From Bacteroidota bacterium (GTDB taxonomy: Bacteria; Bacteroidota; Bacteroidia; Chitinophagales; Chitinophagaceae), in the NCBI GenBank assembly GCA_030706605.1, contig JAUZOE010000002.1:124001-188000 (forward strand): DNA of 64,000 nt, given 5' to 3'. The notes under the pieces are model-generated. The model saw only the letters and a program-made list of their open reading frames with translations, was not told where the DNA came from and did no database searches. Positions 48,001-55,101 of the stretch are shown piece by piece; positions within the stretch are counted from its first letter, which is position 1; every line of letters starts with the position of its first letter. Both the position numbers and the translations under genes were made by a program.

Positions 48001-48675
48001 AATAGAAAGTATTTGTTTAAAGCTTTCTTCTTCCGTTAGTTCTTTTGGCGTAGCATGTTCACTTGAAGGCAGTATCTTATAAGTATCGTTTAACTTCAAT
48101 AATTGCTTTGGCATCTCTTCCGGAGAAAGTATAAAATCAACCACACCTGATTTAATAGCACTTTGCGGCATGGAATCATACGCAGCGCTTTCAAGGTCCT
48201 GTGCAAAGGTTATTCCGCCATGGTCTTTAATATCTCTTAACCCCACTGTACCATCTGCACCGTTACCTGATAAAACAATACCTATCGCATGGCTTTGGTG
48301 TACTTCTGCCAGTGAAGAAAAGAAAATATCAATCGGCATGTTTTTATGATCCTTTGGCCTTGGGCTTAGTTTCAAAACACCATCGGTGGCTACCAACATT
48401 TTATTGGCAGGAATAATATATACCTTGTCAGGCTCCACCTTTACATTATTGCTTATTTCATTAACAGGTATAGCCGTTTCTCTTTGAAGAATATCTGGCA
48501 GAGAGCTGCTGTGATCTGGATGTAAATGTTGTACTAATATGTAGGCGATACCAGAGTTTTCAGGTATGGCTTTTACTAATCGTTTAAATGCTTCCAGCCC
48601 TCCTGCTGAGGCACCTATGCCCACAACGGGGAACAGATTTTTTGAAAGGATTTTTGTTTTATTTGTTTTAGCCAT
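45079..48675 (-). CDS. Hybrid CheB-CheR-PAS-histidine kinase
   Basis: 1198 aa, one chain with the parts of a chemotaxis adaptation system. Residues 12-205: CheB-like methylesterase (GIGASAGGLEAF Ser, QHLHPDH His, GNGADGTVG Asp). Residues 225-480: CheR-like methyltransferase (FTYYKQTTIRRRILRRM, SFFRDPKIF, WVAGCSIGKEAYSIG). Residues about 650-760: a coiled coil of NEELQSANEEL-type heptads. Then two or three PAS domains (EPLIVIGNDFKIKSANKSF, MVTRSKEGYITFCNKNF), HisKA with ASHELKTPLTTAKAY (His near 988) and HATPase (NLLNNAVKYS, DNGIGIRKQNLEKIF, GLGIGLYIS). No chemoreceptor lies nearby, so it is likely a general sensor. The start at 48675 has no strong ribosome site. Confidence 0.92.
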   Translation of the reverse strand: MAKTNKTKILSKNLFPVVGIGASAGGLEAFKRLVKAIPENSGIAYILVQHLHPDHSSSLPDILQRETAIPVNEISNNVKVEPDKVYIIPANKMLVATDGVLKLSPRPKDHKNMPIDIFFSSLAEVHQSHAIGIVLSGNGADGTVGLRDIKDHGGITFAQDLESAAYDSMPQSAIKSGVVDFILSPEEMPKQLLKLNDTYKILPSSEHATPKELTEEESFKQILSILRINNGVDFTYYKQTTIRRRILRRMVILKLEKIADYQAYLKQNKTEQDTLFQDVLIPVTSFFRDPKIFEHLCHTVLPELIKEKSSVNPLRIWVAGCSIGKEAYSIGMCIHEYLSNTISNTRIQIFATDVSEKSIAKARTGVYNKSEMEGVSEDRIKLFFTKTNESYQVNKAIRDMCVFATHNFLKDPPFAKIDLISCRNVLIYLEPFLQKKAFTIFHYALNPKGYLWLGKSETAGSSSDYFLPSGVKDKFYTRKSFPGRFMNVASESREETLKDKDYGLRVTERKKDDFQKDADDIILSKYTPPGVIVNDQLDIVQFRGSTGDFLEPSPGKASLNVLKMARDGLSFEIRNALQKSKTTKTPFIKQGIPINNGQRVVSIEVVPLLNSIELYFLILFTDTTSPNLHDGDKVKNAAGVKKEENIRIQQLEKDLSQVREDMRSITEEQEAVNEELQSANEELLSGSEELQSLNEELETSKEELQSTNEELITVNQELYERNEQYNEARLYAEAIVSTIHEPLIVIGNDFKIKSANKSFYKIFHLTEEETIGTILFDLQNNGWNIPGLRSQLLKIHKEKEKFIEWEVTYTFPEIGNHTICFNAQPVQKENGENWILLALDDISVEKEKERNENKILEDLRNILENIPQLMVTRSKEGYITFCNKNFLEYSGLTLAKAINQQGWESIIKPTMIDEVRKSWGRSIANGEEFQMELELKRKSTNTYRWHLCRSLPFRNEEGSIISWVGTATDIHNQKTKDLVKDEFISIASHELKTPLTTAKAYIQLLQMSLEETSDKDLIFAQKAGASIDRLNDLIGELMDLSKIQNGKLNFQITTFNFNEIVLEALESVQYSSPSHHILLSGEIKKPIKGDKERLKQVVINLLNNAVKYSPNAKDIFINLVKDKDCVKVSVKDNGIGIRKQNLEKIFERYYREEQRAAHFQGLGIGLYISHEIIQSHHGKIWAESEPGKGSTFYFTIPI

Positions 48676-48970
48676 AATTTACTTTCAAGGAGTAGGTTTT
48701 AATAAACATTATTGCCAAATAGCGGAGGAACTATAAATGTGCGCATGTATTTAAAAAATAATACCCAGTTCCTCTTTTTCGAAACTATTCTTATACAAGA
48801 TAGTTACAAGCATTTCTGTGAGATAATGAAAGTAAACTTAATTAATCTAACATTACCTATCGGTTCAGTTAATGAATTAGTAGAGCCTTAGCTGAATTTT
48901 AAAATTTACGCTATTGATAAATCACGTTCATCAATCCTTTAGTTGATTTTGACAGGTTATTTTAAGGAAT

Positions 48971-49002
48971 AAAAAAAAGGGGCCGGATTAAAATCCACCC
49001 CT
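48971..49002 (-). terminator. Terminator of the CsbD/beta-barrel cluster
   Basis: On the minus strand GGGGTGGATT pairs with the plus-side GGGGCC-GGATT arm (48979-49001) and is followed by an eight-base T run (plus A run 48971-48978). It lies 211 bp after the last small gene (stop at 49213), upstream of the CheB-CheR kinase. Confidence 0.75.
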
Positions 49003-49212
49003 GTTATAATCCAATATCCTAATGAAAAACCAACAAGGGATACTCTATAAATGTGCCAACTAATTTCCCTTAAATTTTTTGCACAACTGCTCAATTAATC
49101 CCGTTTTTTTACCCAATATGGGGAAATCTTCTTTTAATAACAGGGTATCATATTTGATAATTATGAAGCTTACAGTAATCTAAATTCCCCAGCATTGTAA
49201 ACTTCCGCGTTA

Positions 49213-49527
49213 TCAAAGTAAAAGAATTAATAACAGGATAATAATAATAATGGCACCCACAGAGAGATAGACACCACCGTTGCTTCTCAGTTCATGCTTC
49301 ATCGAATGCAATTCTTTACGCAAGGCTTTCTTATCTGACGAAGTCAAATTTGACTTATCCATGTTTTTTATTTCATTTATCCTTAGCAATATGGCGTTAG
49401 CCTTTACTGCAGCAGGGGTATTTTTATCTCCTAAATTGATGGGTGCAGCTATGCTGGCAAAAGACTGAACCGGAATGAATGATAATGACAGGCATGCTGC
49501 CATTAAACAAAGCGTGATTTTTTTCAT
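49213..49527 (-). CDS. Small membrane protein of the stress cluster
   Basis: 104 aa from ATG 49527, which lies one base after the stop of the 51-aa gene upstream; longer frames to 49581 overlap that gene and are unlikely. Signal-like N-terminus (KKITLCLMAACLSLSFIP), a helical charged middle (LLRINEIKNMDKSNL, KKALRKELHSMKHELRS) and a C-terminal very hydrophobic tail IIIIILLLILLL. No named family is recalled. Similar Bacteroidota proteins sit beside CsbD and lmo0937-like genes and are taken as envelope stress proteins. It may be anchored by the C-terminal helix in the inner membrane. It ends the four-gene minus-strand unit. Confidence 0.75.
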   Translation of the reverse strand: MKKITLCLMAACLSLSFIPVQSFASIAAPINLGDKNTPAAVKANAILLRINEIKNMDKSNLTSSDKKALRKELHSMKHELRSNGGVYLSVGAIIIIILLLILLL

Positions 49528-49528
49528 T

Positions 49529-49684
49529 TTAGATTGATCTATTTCCACGCACGAACCTGATAAATACTGAGAAAATCGCAATAATCAGCAGTATGTGTAT
49601 GATTCCCCCGATATGAAAACCTATGAATCCAATTGCCCAGAGTATGATTAGAATTACCCCTACGATGTAAAGTAAATTTCCCAT
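49529..49684 (-). CDS. lmo0937-like membrane peptide (51 aa)
   Basis: 51 aa: MGNLLYIVGVILIILWAIG, FIGFHIGGIIHILLIIAI and a basic FIRFVRGNRS tail. It has two short membrane helices and matches the lmo0937/DUF5670 family of small stress-associated membrane proteins. It starts 15 bp after the beta-barrel gene's stop and is followed one base later by the next gene's ATG, so it is in an operon. It is short, hence easily missed. Precise function unknown; the context (CsbD, beta-barrel) suggests envelope or osmotic stress. Confidence 0.85.
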   Translation of the reverse strand: MGNLLYIVGVILIILWAIGFIGFHIGGIIHILLIIAIFSVFIRFVRGNRSI

Positions 49685-49699
49685 GTTGTTATTTTAAAA

Positions 49700-50212
49700 T
49701 TAATGAATTGCCAATCCAATGGTGGATATGCCTGTTGATAAATCAAGATATACGCCGAGTTTATTATTGAGGTGATATTCTGTTCCTATGTGAAGATCAA
49801 GGTATAAAGAACTGGCACCTACATTCCTGTTTTCGGGTCCACTGTAATTATTTTCCCATGATGTTTTTATGATGGAAAATCCTAATGAGCCTGCTCCATA
49901 AAAATCCCATTTGGAATCGGCATCAAGCAATTGATCAAAATAATAAGTTCCTTTAACTCCAATTGGGATAACGGTTTGATGGTAATAATTATCCTTGTAA
50001 GAAAAAAAAGTGACGAAGGGTGCCAATGTAAAATTCCTGGCTACGTTCAATTCGTAATTGAGATTAACAGCCGGTGTTGAATGATTTACATATCCGTAAT
50101 AACCTAGACCTACACCTATGTTTAAAGTGTTGCCGTAATCTTCAGTGCTTTGAGCCATACTACAGTTTGCAAAAAAAGCAACTGCCATAAATATTAATAT
50201 TGTTTTTTTCAT
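49700..50212 (-). CDS. Small outer-membrane beta-barrel protein
   Basis: 170 aa. Signal peptide to about residue 20 (FFANCSMAQ), then alternating strands typical of an eight-stranded barrel: LNIGVGLGYYGYVNHS, FTLAPFVTFFSYKDNYY, GVKGTYYFDQLL, GAGSLGFSIIKTSW, LDLHIGTEYHL, GVYLDLSTGIST and a short final strand. It should sit in the outer membrane; pore or structural role unknown. Second gene of the CsbD cluster, 44 bp after csbD-like and 15 bp before the 51-aa gene. Confidence 0.8.
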   Translation of the reverse strand: MKKTILIFMAVAFFANCSMAQSTEDYGNTLNIGVGLGYYGYVNHSTPAVNLNYELNVARNFTLAPFVTFFSYKDNYYHQTVIPIGVKGTYYFDQLLDADSKWDFYGAGSLGFSIIKTSWENNYSGPENRNVGASSLYLDLHIGTEYHLNNKLGVYLDLSTGISTIGLAIH

Positions 50213-50256
50213 TTTACTTTTTAAAGAGCGTTATTGTTATTAAATGATGTCTTGTG

Positions 50257-50445
50257 TTACAGATCAGAAATGATCTGTAACAGTTCTTGCTTTGTTTTAC
50301 CCAGTTTCGCCTCGAGCCTTCCTAACATTTCGTCCTGTTTTCCTTCAATAAATATTAAATCGTTATAGGGCAACATGCCAAATTTTTGTTTCAGTTTCCC
50401 CTTGGTTGTGATCCAGTCTCCCTTTAATTCTGTATAAGATTTCAT
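50257..50445 (-). CDS. CsbD-family stress protein
   Basis: 62 aa. Matches the CsbD pattern: LKGDWITTKGKLKQKFGML, FIEGKQDEMLGRLEAKLG and KTKQELLQII. CsbD proteins are small cytoplasmic stress proteins with helical bundles and unclear role. It leads the minus-strand cluster with the beta-barrel and two membrane proteins. A possible -7 box CACCTTTG lies about 40 bp upstream. Confidence 0.9.
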   Translation of the reverse strand: MKSYTELKGDWITTKGKLKQKFGMLPYNDLIFIEGKQDEMLGRLEAKLGKTKQELLQIISDL

Positions 50446-50684
50446 ATTTCTATTTCATTATTACTGATTAATTGCAAAGCAAAGGTGCTTTCTTCCGGGT
50501 TGATAAGTGTTACACAATACTTACTATAATTTGTATCATTCCCACATTTTGATTAATAAAATGTCCAATTGGGTTATAATGATGCCTTAATCTTAATCCC
50601 TATCTTAATTTACAGGTGGTTCAATTTATTGGCAAAATTTCTTCCCTTCAGTTACACATACAGCATGATTTAATTAGAAATTGT

Positions 50685-51077
50685 TTAAGAGATATATGTT
50701 TGTCTTTTACTCCCTGTCTTTAACCAGTTTTTGGCCATTGCTAAAATCATTCCCAGGTCATAAGGTTTTATAATATAATCATCAGCACCCAGTTCCAAAG
50801 CGTCTGACCTGTCCTTTTTCCCTGAAAGTGTAGTGCTGATAATAAATGGTATGCCGGATGTAGAGGCTGAATTAGTAAGCGTTCGTAGCACCTCATGCCC
50901 ATTGACACCGGGATTTGGGTGATCACATATAATCAGATTCGGAATAAATTTCCTGGCAAGTTCTATTCCTGTTTCTTCATTATTCGCAGATAAAATATGA
51001 TAGCCTTCCAGTTCCAGGAATTCGATTAGATTTTCAAGAAAATCACGGTTATCTTCAATGAGCAAAATTGATTCCAT
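50685..51077 (-). CDS. Response regulator, single receiver domain
   Basis: 130 aa CheY-like receiver. Acidic pocket in SILLIEDNRDFLEN, phosphoacceptor Asp in NLIICDHPNPGVNG near residue 52, and conserved Lys in YIIKPYD near residue 110, with SGIPFIISTT for the Thr position. The usual IMMP after the Asp is replaced by HPNP, which may change partner specificity. No output domain. It is separate from the CsbD cluster (239 bp) and from the kinase at 48675, so its partner is unknown. A Bacteroidota diffusible receiver or phosphorelay protein is likely. Confidence 0.87.
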   Translation of the reverse strand: MESILLIEDNRDFLENLIEFLELEGYHILSANNEETGIELARKFIPNLIICDHPNPGVNGHEVLRTLTNSASTSGIPFIISTTLSGKKDRSDALELGADDYIIKPYDLGMILAMAKNWLKTGSKRQTYIS

Positions 51078-51488
51078 TTTCGCCTGATTTTAATGTGAAG
51101 GTGTTTGTGTATAATCAGGCCAACAAGTTAGACAACCTTTATAGGAAATTTGTTACATAACTCTTTAAAAAAGTTACATAATTCCTACATACACCCGGCG
51201 CATTCTCACAATACAACAGTGAAGATTACATGCGTTCTATATACCAGCTATTGAAAACGAGGGGATATTCTTCCCTGCTGTCTCTGACCCCTGCTTTCCT
51301 GTTGTGGCAGGACCTTTGGCATTCTAATAGCGGTAAGAAATGGCAGATACGATGGTTTTTGCCGTCATGTATTCTGTCGGTAAACTTTGACAAAGCCAAT
51401 GTCCTGATTTTAATCTAACAAATTATAACGCCCGAAAGTCTTGCTATTGACAGGAATGTTCTTCAATTATCGTAGAGCTAGTGCAAGC
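51078..51488. other. Intergenic, no convincing gene
   Basis: A divergent spacer of about 480 bp to the DUF1080 start. A 62-codon plus-strand frame at 51230-51418 reads well in part (Leu/Trp-rich) but has no ribosome site, known motif or family. The promoter of the DUF1080 gene is at the end of this stretch. Confidence 0.4.
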
Positions 51489-51496
51489 TATTTTTG
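51489..51496 (+). promoter_or_regulatory. -7 box of the DUF1080 gene promoter
   Basis: TATTTTTG matches TAnnTTTG exactly. It puts the mRNA start about 50 bases before ATG 51556, and so rules against an N-terminal extension to 51481. Confidence 0.5.
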
Positions 51497-51555
51497 TGCC
51501 CGATATAAAAAGAAGAAAGAGCAACAAAATATTTATATTCGTAAAAATATATTTT

Positions 51556-52155
51556 ATGAAATTACTTTTTCTCTGCTCATTACTATTAATTGGCTGGTCT
51601 GTCCAGGCTCAAAAAAAAGAAAAACTTTTTAATGGCAAAGACCTTACCGGGTGGACGATTCATGGTACGGAAAAGTGGTTTGCAAAAGATGGTTTGCTAA
51701 TATGCGAAAGCGGCCCGGATAAACACTATGGCTATTTGTCTACCAACAAGAATTATAAAAACTTCATCCTCACCTTACAGTTTAAGCAGGATGCCAATGG
51801 TAACAGCGGTGTATTCTTCCGTTCGCAAATTCCGGAAGGCGTAAAAATCAGTGGATGGCAGGCAGAAGTAGCACCTCCAGGCCTGCACACAGGCGGTATT
51901 TATGAATCGTATGGAAGGGGTTGGTTGGTTCAGCCCAAACCGGAAGATGAAAAATATTTAAAAATGGGCGAATGGAATACGTATAAAATAAAAGCGGATG
52001 GTGATGAAGTAACTACCTGGCTCAACGGGCACAAAATGTGTTATATAAAAGATGAAAAAATCGGGGAGGGAGTAGGCTTTATCGCTTTACAAATACACGA
52101 AGGCGGTGGCATAAAAGTAAGCTGGAAAAATCTGGTAATACAGGAATTGAAATAA
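51556..52155 (+). CDS. DUF1080 (3-keto-disaccharide hydrolase domain) secreted protein
   Basis: 199 aa from ATG 51556, which begins the signal peptide KLLFLCSLLLIGWSVQAQ; a longer frame to 51481 adds a non-homologous lead and starts inside the promoter. The DUF1080 beta-jelly-roll follows: KLFNGKDLTGWTIHGTEKW, YGYLSTNKNYKNFILTLQF, NGNSGVFFRSQIPEGVK and ALQIHEGGGIKVSWKNL. Members hydrolyse or bind 3-keto-glycosides or other sugars in the periplasm. It fits with the PSD1/DUF1501 cassette at 37-44 kb, also linked to oxidised-sugar metabolism. The gene stands alone. Confidence 0.87.
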   Translation: MKLLFLCSLLLIGWSVQAQKKEKLFNGKDLTGWTIHGTEKWFAKDGLLICESGPDKHYGYLSTNKNYKNFILTLQFKQDANGNSGVFFRSQIPEGVKISGWQAEVAPPGLHTGGIYESYGRGWLVQPKPEDEKYLKMGEWNTYKIKADGDEVTTWLNGHKMCYIKDEKIGEGVGFIALQIHEGGGIKVSWKNLVIQELK

Positions 52156-52808
52156 ATTGTATTTCAATAACCCTTCCCTAACTTTCTCACAAAAGCAGTT
52201 GATTTAGCTGGCAGTAGCTATCTATTTAAAATACTCATTTCATATTCATGAATAGGATTAGATATTTTAATTTCAAGCCCTTCTTGAGATTAAGTTAGTC
52301 TCTATTTACTTTTTTGCCTTGATGCAAAAAAGATCATGATTGCACGACTATTATCCCAATTTTTGTAACGCTTTTTTATGAGACTGAAGGAGAAACCCTT
52401 TTATAATCCTTATTTGCAACAATAGGTGCTTCAGAGGATTATAGATTTGCTATTCATTGAAGATCTTCGGTGGCGCAGGACGAACAAACACGTGAATTGC
52501 GAAGCAATCATGAACACCAATAAAAAAAATAAAAATTACGTGAATAACCGATTGGGTTGTTCTTGAACTTTTTGGTTACTTTTTCTTTCAAGAGAAAAAG
52601 TAACAAGCAATCCATTCATATACATATCGATCAATTGACAGACCAGGTATTTTAAGCTCAAAGCTTTATCTGTGTCAGGCTAATCTTCATTTCATTTCTT
52701 AAAGACGATCATCTACCAAGTGGCCCTGTAAAAAAATTGTAAGCCCATTTTAAACTTAAAGATATTGTACTCGTCATATGCTCAACGATCACCTTTAAAA
52801 CAAAAGTT
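52156..52808. repeat. Long intergenic spacer with two repetitive hairpins
   Basis: 653 bp without a supported gene. It holds two hairpins: CTTTTTTGC/GCAAAAAAG (52309-52332) and GTTACTTTTTCT/AGAAAAAGTAAC (52575-52604, four-to-six-base loop), both resembling repeats that are common in Bacteroidota spacers, and the 15-mer AATTGCGAAGCAATC at 52495-52509 also found at 44606. Their function is unknown; terminator, transposon relic or structured RNA are possible. Confidence 0.55.
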
Positions 52809-52913
52809 ATGAAAAGTACAATTACATTAAACAACGCAGAATTACTGGGGTTAGCATTTATTTTTAGTACCACTATTGCTTCTTTCGTGTATTCTATGAT
52901 ATATTTTGCTTAG
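52809..52913 (+). CDS. Candidate 34-aa single-helix membrane peptide
   Basis: 34 aa: MKSTITLNNAELLGLAF then IFSTTIASFVYSMIYFA. One hydrophobic helix with a polar start and no charge at the end. ATG is preceded by AAAACAAAAGTT, a weak ribosome site. Placed in the spacer before DUF2911, and upstream of the strong hairpin at 52968. Codon pattern and helix make it a fair small protein candidate; no family recognised and chance cannot be excluded. Confidence 0.4.
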   Translation: MKSTITLNNAELLGLAFIFSTTIASFVYSMIYFA

Positions 52914-52967
52914 TACCTGTTTGGCCATTTTGTCACAGGTAACCAGGCCCCTTCAGAACTTCAAAGA

Positions 52968-53008
52968 AAGCCAGTCTTCTAAGATGTTACATCTTAGAAG
53001 ACTGGCTT
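52968..53008 (-). terminator. Strong 18-bp hairpin, terminator of DUF2911 gene
   Basis: AAGCCAGTCTTCTAAGAT and its exact complement flank a 5-base loop (GTTAC). On the minus strand it is followed by a TTTCTTTG tract and lies about 45 bp after the DUF2911 stop. The stem is unusually long, so it could also terminate convergent transcription. Confidence 0.7.
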
Positions 53009-53053
53009 AAATGAATTTAAAATACCGACCCGTTATAAGTAAAAAGCCCGGAA

Positions 53054-53593
53054 TTATTTTATAGAAACCGGCACTTTGAGATGTTCCCATTCAAGAGTAA
53101 ACCCTTTTTTATCAACTACAAATTTCATCCGTTCATTGTAGCTTGAAGATTTCTCCGGCTTCACCGTTACCCGTAACACATCGTTAGCAGGATCTTCGGT
53201 TGTGACTCCTTCCCCTTTTATCCCCCATTGGCCGGTTTTGGAATTAAAAATGAATACCCATTCTTTTTCTCCGGGGATAGTATATAAACTATATTTTCCG
53301 GCAGGCAGGGTTTTGCCTTCTACTTTAATCGCTTTATCGGTTTCGAACAAAGTAGCTTCGTTAGCGCCTGTTCTCCATACCTTATCATAAGGAACCAGGC
53401 CACCCCATATGGTTCTTCCTTTTACTGCCGGGCTGCTGTAATTGATGGTAATGGTGGCACCCATCACTTTGCCTGTAGCAGTTGCGGGTGGGCTGGCTCG
53501 TTTTGATTTATCTGCCTGCGCCCAAATCAGTGAAGTTATGAGTAACCCGACCAGGGTTAATAAAAGCCCTTTTGAGAATATGATCTTTTTCAT
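53054..53593 (-). CDS. DUF2911 secreted protein
   Basis: 179 aa with a signal peptide (to about residue 26, ITSLIWAQADK). The mature part shows DUF2911 features: RASPPATATGKV, ATITINYSSPAVKGRTIWGG, PYDKVWRTGANEATLFET, AGKYSLYTIPGEKEWVFIFN and WGIKGEGVTTEDPANDVLRV. The family is common in Bacteroidota and has no known function; it is exported and rich in beta strand. It is monocistronic, with a strong terminator after it. ATG 53593 gives a clear signal peptide. Confidence 0.88.
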   Translation of the reverse strand: MKKIIFSKGLLLTLVGLLITSLIWAQADKSKRASPPATATGKVMGATITINYSSPAVKGRTIWGGLVPYDKVWRTGANEATLFETDKAIKVEGKTLPAGKYSLYTIPGEKEWVFIFNSKTGQWGIKGEGVTTEDPANDVLRVTVKPEKSSSYNERMKFVVDKKGFTLEWEHLKVPVSIK

Positions 53594-53841
53594 TGTATAA
53601 TTAATTTACCGGTTTAAAAAAAATTTCCGGCTATAAAATTAGTGATTTCTGATCTGGTATTAGCAAAGAATAAGAAAGAAATAATCACAGCATTTGGAAG
53701 GCCTGACCAGGGAACTATGCCATTGATAACAATGGTAAAGATTAAACAAACTGCTACCATCATGAGTTGGTAAATTGGGGACATTTAGATTATTTTTTGG
53801 ATTTATGAAAGCAAGGTTGTTTAAATTGTAGTCAATATATT

Positions 53842-54525
53842 ATGTTCGAACAATTTGATACTCCCCCTGAAGTTAAGAAGGAAGTCCTTGATCAATACCT
53901 TGCTGATGGCTGGTACAGGATGGGGCCGGCTATCTTTACTACAGATTTTTTGTTTCACCATGGACAGCTCTTCCTGGTTACATGGCTGAGGTATCATTTA
54001 TCCATTTGGGAGCCTTCAAAATCTTTCCATAAGCTTGAAAAGCTAAACAAAGGTTTTACTATTGAGATAGTACCTTTTAGTATCACCGAGGCTCATGAAG
54101 CATTGTATAAAAAATATATTACTACCATGCCACCCGGAAGGGTAGAGTCACTGCAGGAATTACTGTTTGGAAACACCCATGAAAATATCTATGAATCGCT
54201 TGTAATCCATCTTTATGACGGAAGTAATTTGGTGGGGGCAGGAGTTTTTGATATTGGCGAAAAAAGCGCAGCCGGCATTACCACTTTTTATGATCCTGCT
54301 TATAAAAAATACAGCCCCGGCAGGTACCTCATCTACCAGAAAATAGCCTATTGCAGGCAGCATGGATACCATTATTTTTATCCCGGCTATTTTGCACCGG
54401 GTATCAAAGCTTTTGATTACAAGTTGGGTATGGCCAAAGAATCTATTGAGTTCTTTGACCGGCACACTAAGGAATGGAGGACTATCAGTAATTTCAGGAA
54501 AGAGGATCTGCCGCTTCGCGGATGA
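53842..54525 (+). CDS. Arginyl/aspartyl-tRNA-protein transferase (ATE/Bpt-like)
   Basis: 227 aa, shorter than eukaryotic ATE1 but near the bacterial Bpt size. It has the ATE-like fold features: PPEVKKEVLDQYLADGWYRMG, FTTDFLFHHGQLFLVTWLRYHL, FFDIG-type IGEKSAAGITTFYDP and the conserved YHYFYPGYFAPGIKAFDYKLGM. The family moves an amino acid from tRNA to protein N-termini and so feeds the N-end rule pathway; the donor amino acid cannot be read from sequence. It starts at ATG 53842 after a weak ribosome site and stands alone. A GNAT-type acetyltransferase is the alternative, as the folds are alike. Confidence 0.72.
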   Translation: MFEQFDTPPEVKKEVLDQYLADGWYRMGPAIFTTDFLFHHGQLFLVTWLRYHLSIWEPSKSFHKLEKLNKGFTIEIVPFSITEAHEALYKKYITTMPPGRVESLQELLFGNTHENIYESLVIHLYDGSNLVGAGVFDIGEKSAAGITTFYDPAYKKYSPGRYLIYQKIAYCRQHGYHYFYPGYFAPGIKAFDYKLGMAKESIEFFDRHTKEWRTISNFRKEDLPLRG

Positions 54526-54660
54526 AAAATACCCCGAAGCTGGTATGTCCCCGGTTTATTTAATTGCCAAAACACTTTAATCCAACTGATTAATTCCATC
54601 ATTGTGGGGGAAATGCCTCCCTTATGTGCCCCTATAATTGCTAAAAATAGGGTCTGGAAT

Positions 54661-54802
54661 GACGATTCCTATGTACAGGTAAGCCCATACCATGGTATAG
54701 GAATCGTCATTCCTATGTATAGGTAAGCCCATACCATGGTATAGGAATCGTCATAAAGAGATATAAGAATCATGATTATAAGGTATAAGAATCGCGATTT
54801 GT
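54661..54802. repeat. 44-bp tandem repeat with palindromic units, decaying 3' end
   Basis: Two near-identical 44-bp units run from 54667 to 54754, each with TCCTATGTAyAGGTAAGCC, CCATACCATGGTATAGG and GAATCGTCAT, so GACGATTCC/GGAATCGTC form outer arms. Further degenerate units follow as TATAAGAATCATGATT and GGTATAAGAATCGCGATT up to about 54802. The spacer 54526-55101 (576 bp) otherwise shows nothing recognisable. Confidence 0.75.
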
Positions 54803-55101
54803 AATGTTCAGAAGTGGTATGGGCATTGCATAAAATGATAAATACTCGGTAATAATATGGGTCAATTTTAATATATTTGGGTATCTAATAGAAAGACTTA
54901 CTGGAATTTAGATGCTACCTCCTAATATATGATTGACGGATTGAGTGGTAAATAGATATATTGCTGATGGAAATATAGACTATATGTAGTTGTATAAGTT
55001 ACAACCTGGCTCAGATTTTACTTTGTAATATAACTCCGCCTCCGCCATGGTTCGTGGCACACGAAACGGGGCACAAGTTAAAATGTTTAAAAAACTATTA
55101 G

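Noticed and set aside
51230-51418. 62-codon frame before the DUF1080 gene
   Set aside because: No ribosome site and no family; the Leu/Trp content is not enough.
54661-54802. CRISPR-like reading of the tandem repeats
   Set aside because: Units are contiguous without unique spacers of constant length, and they decay; not a CRISPR array.
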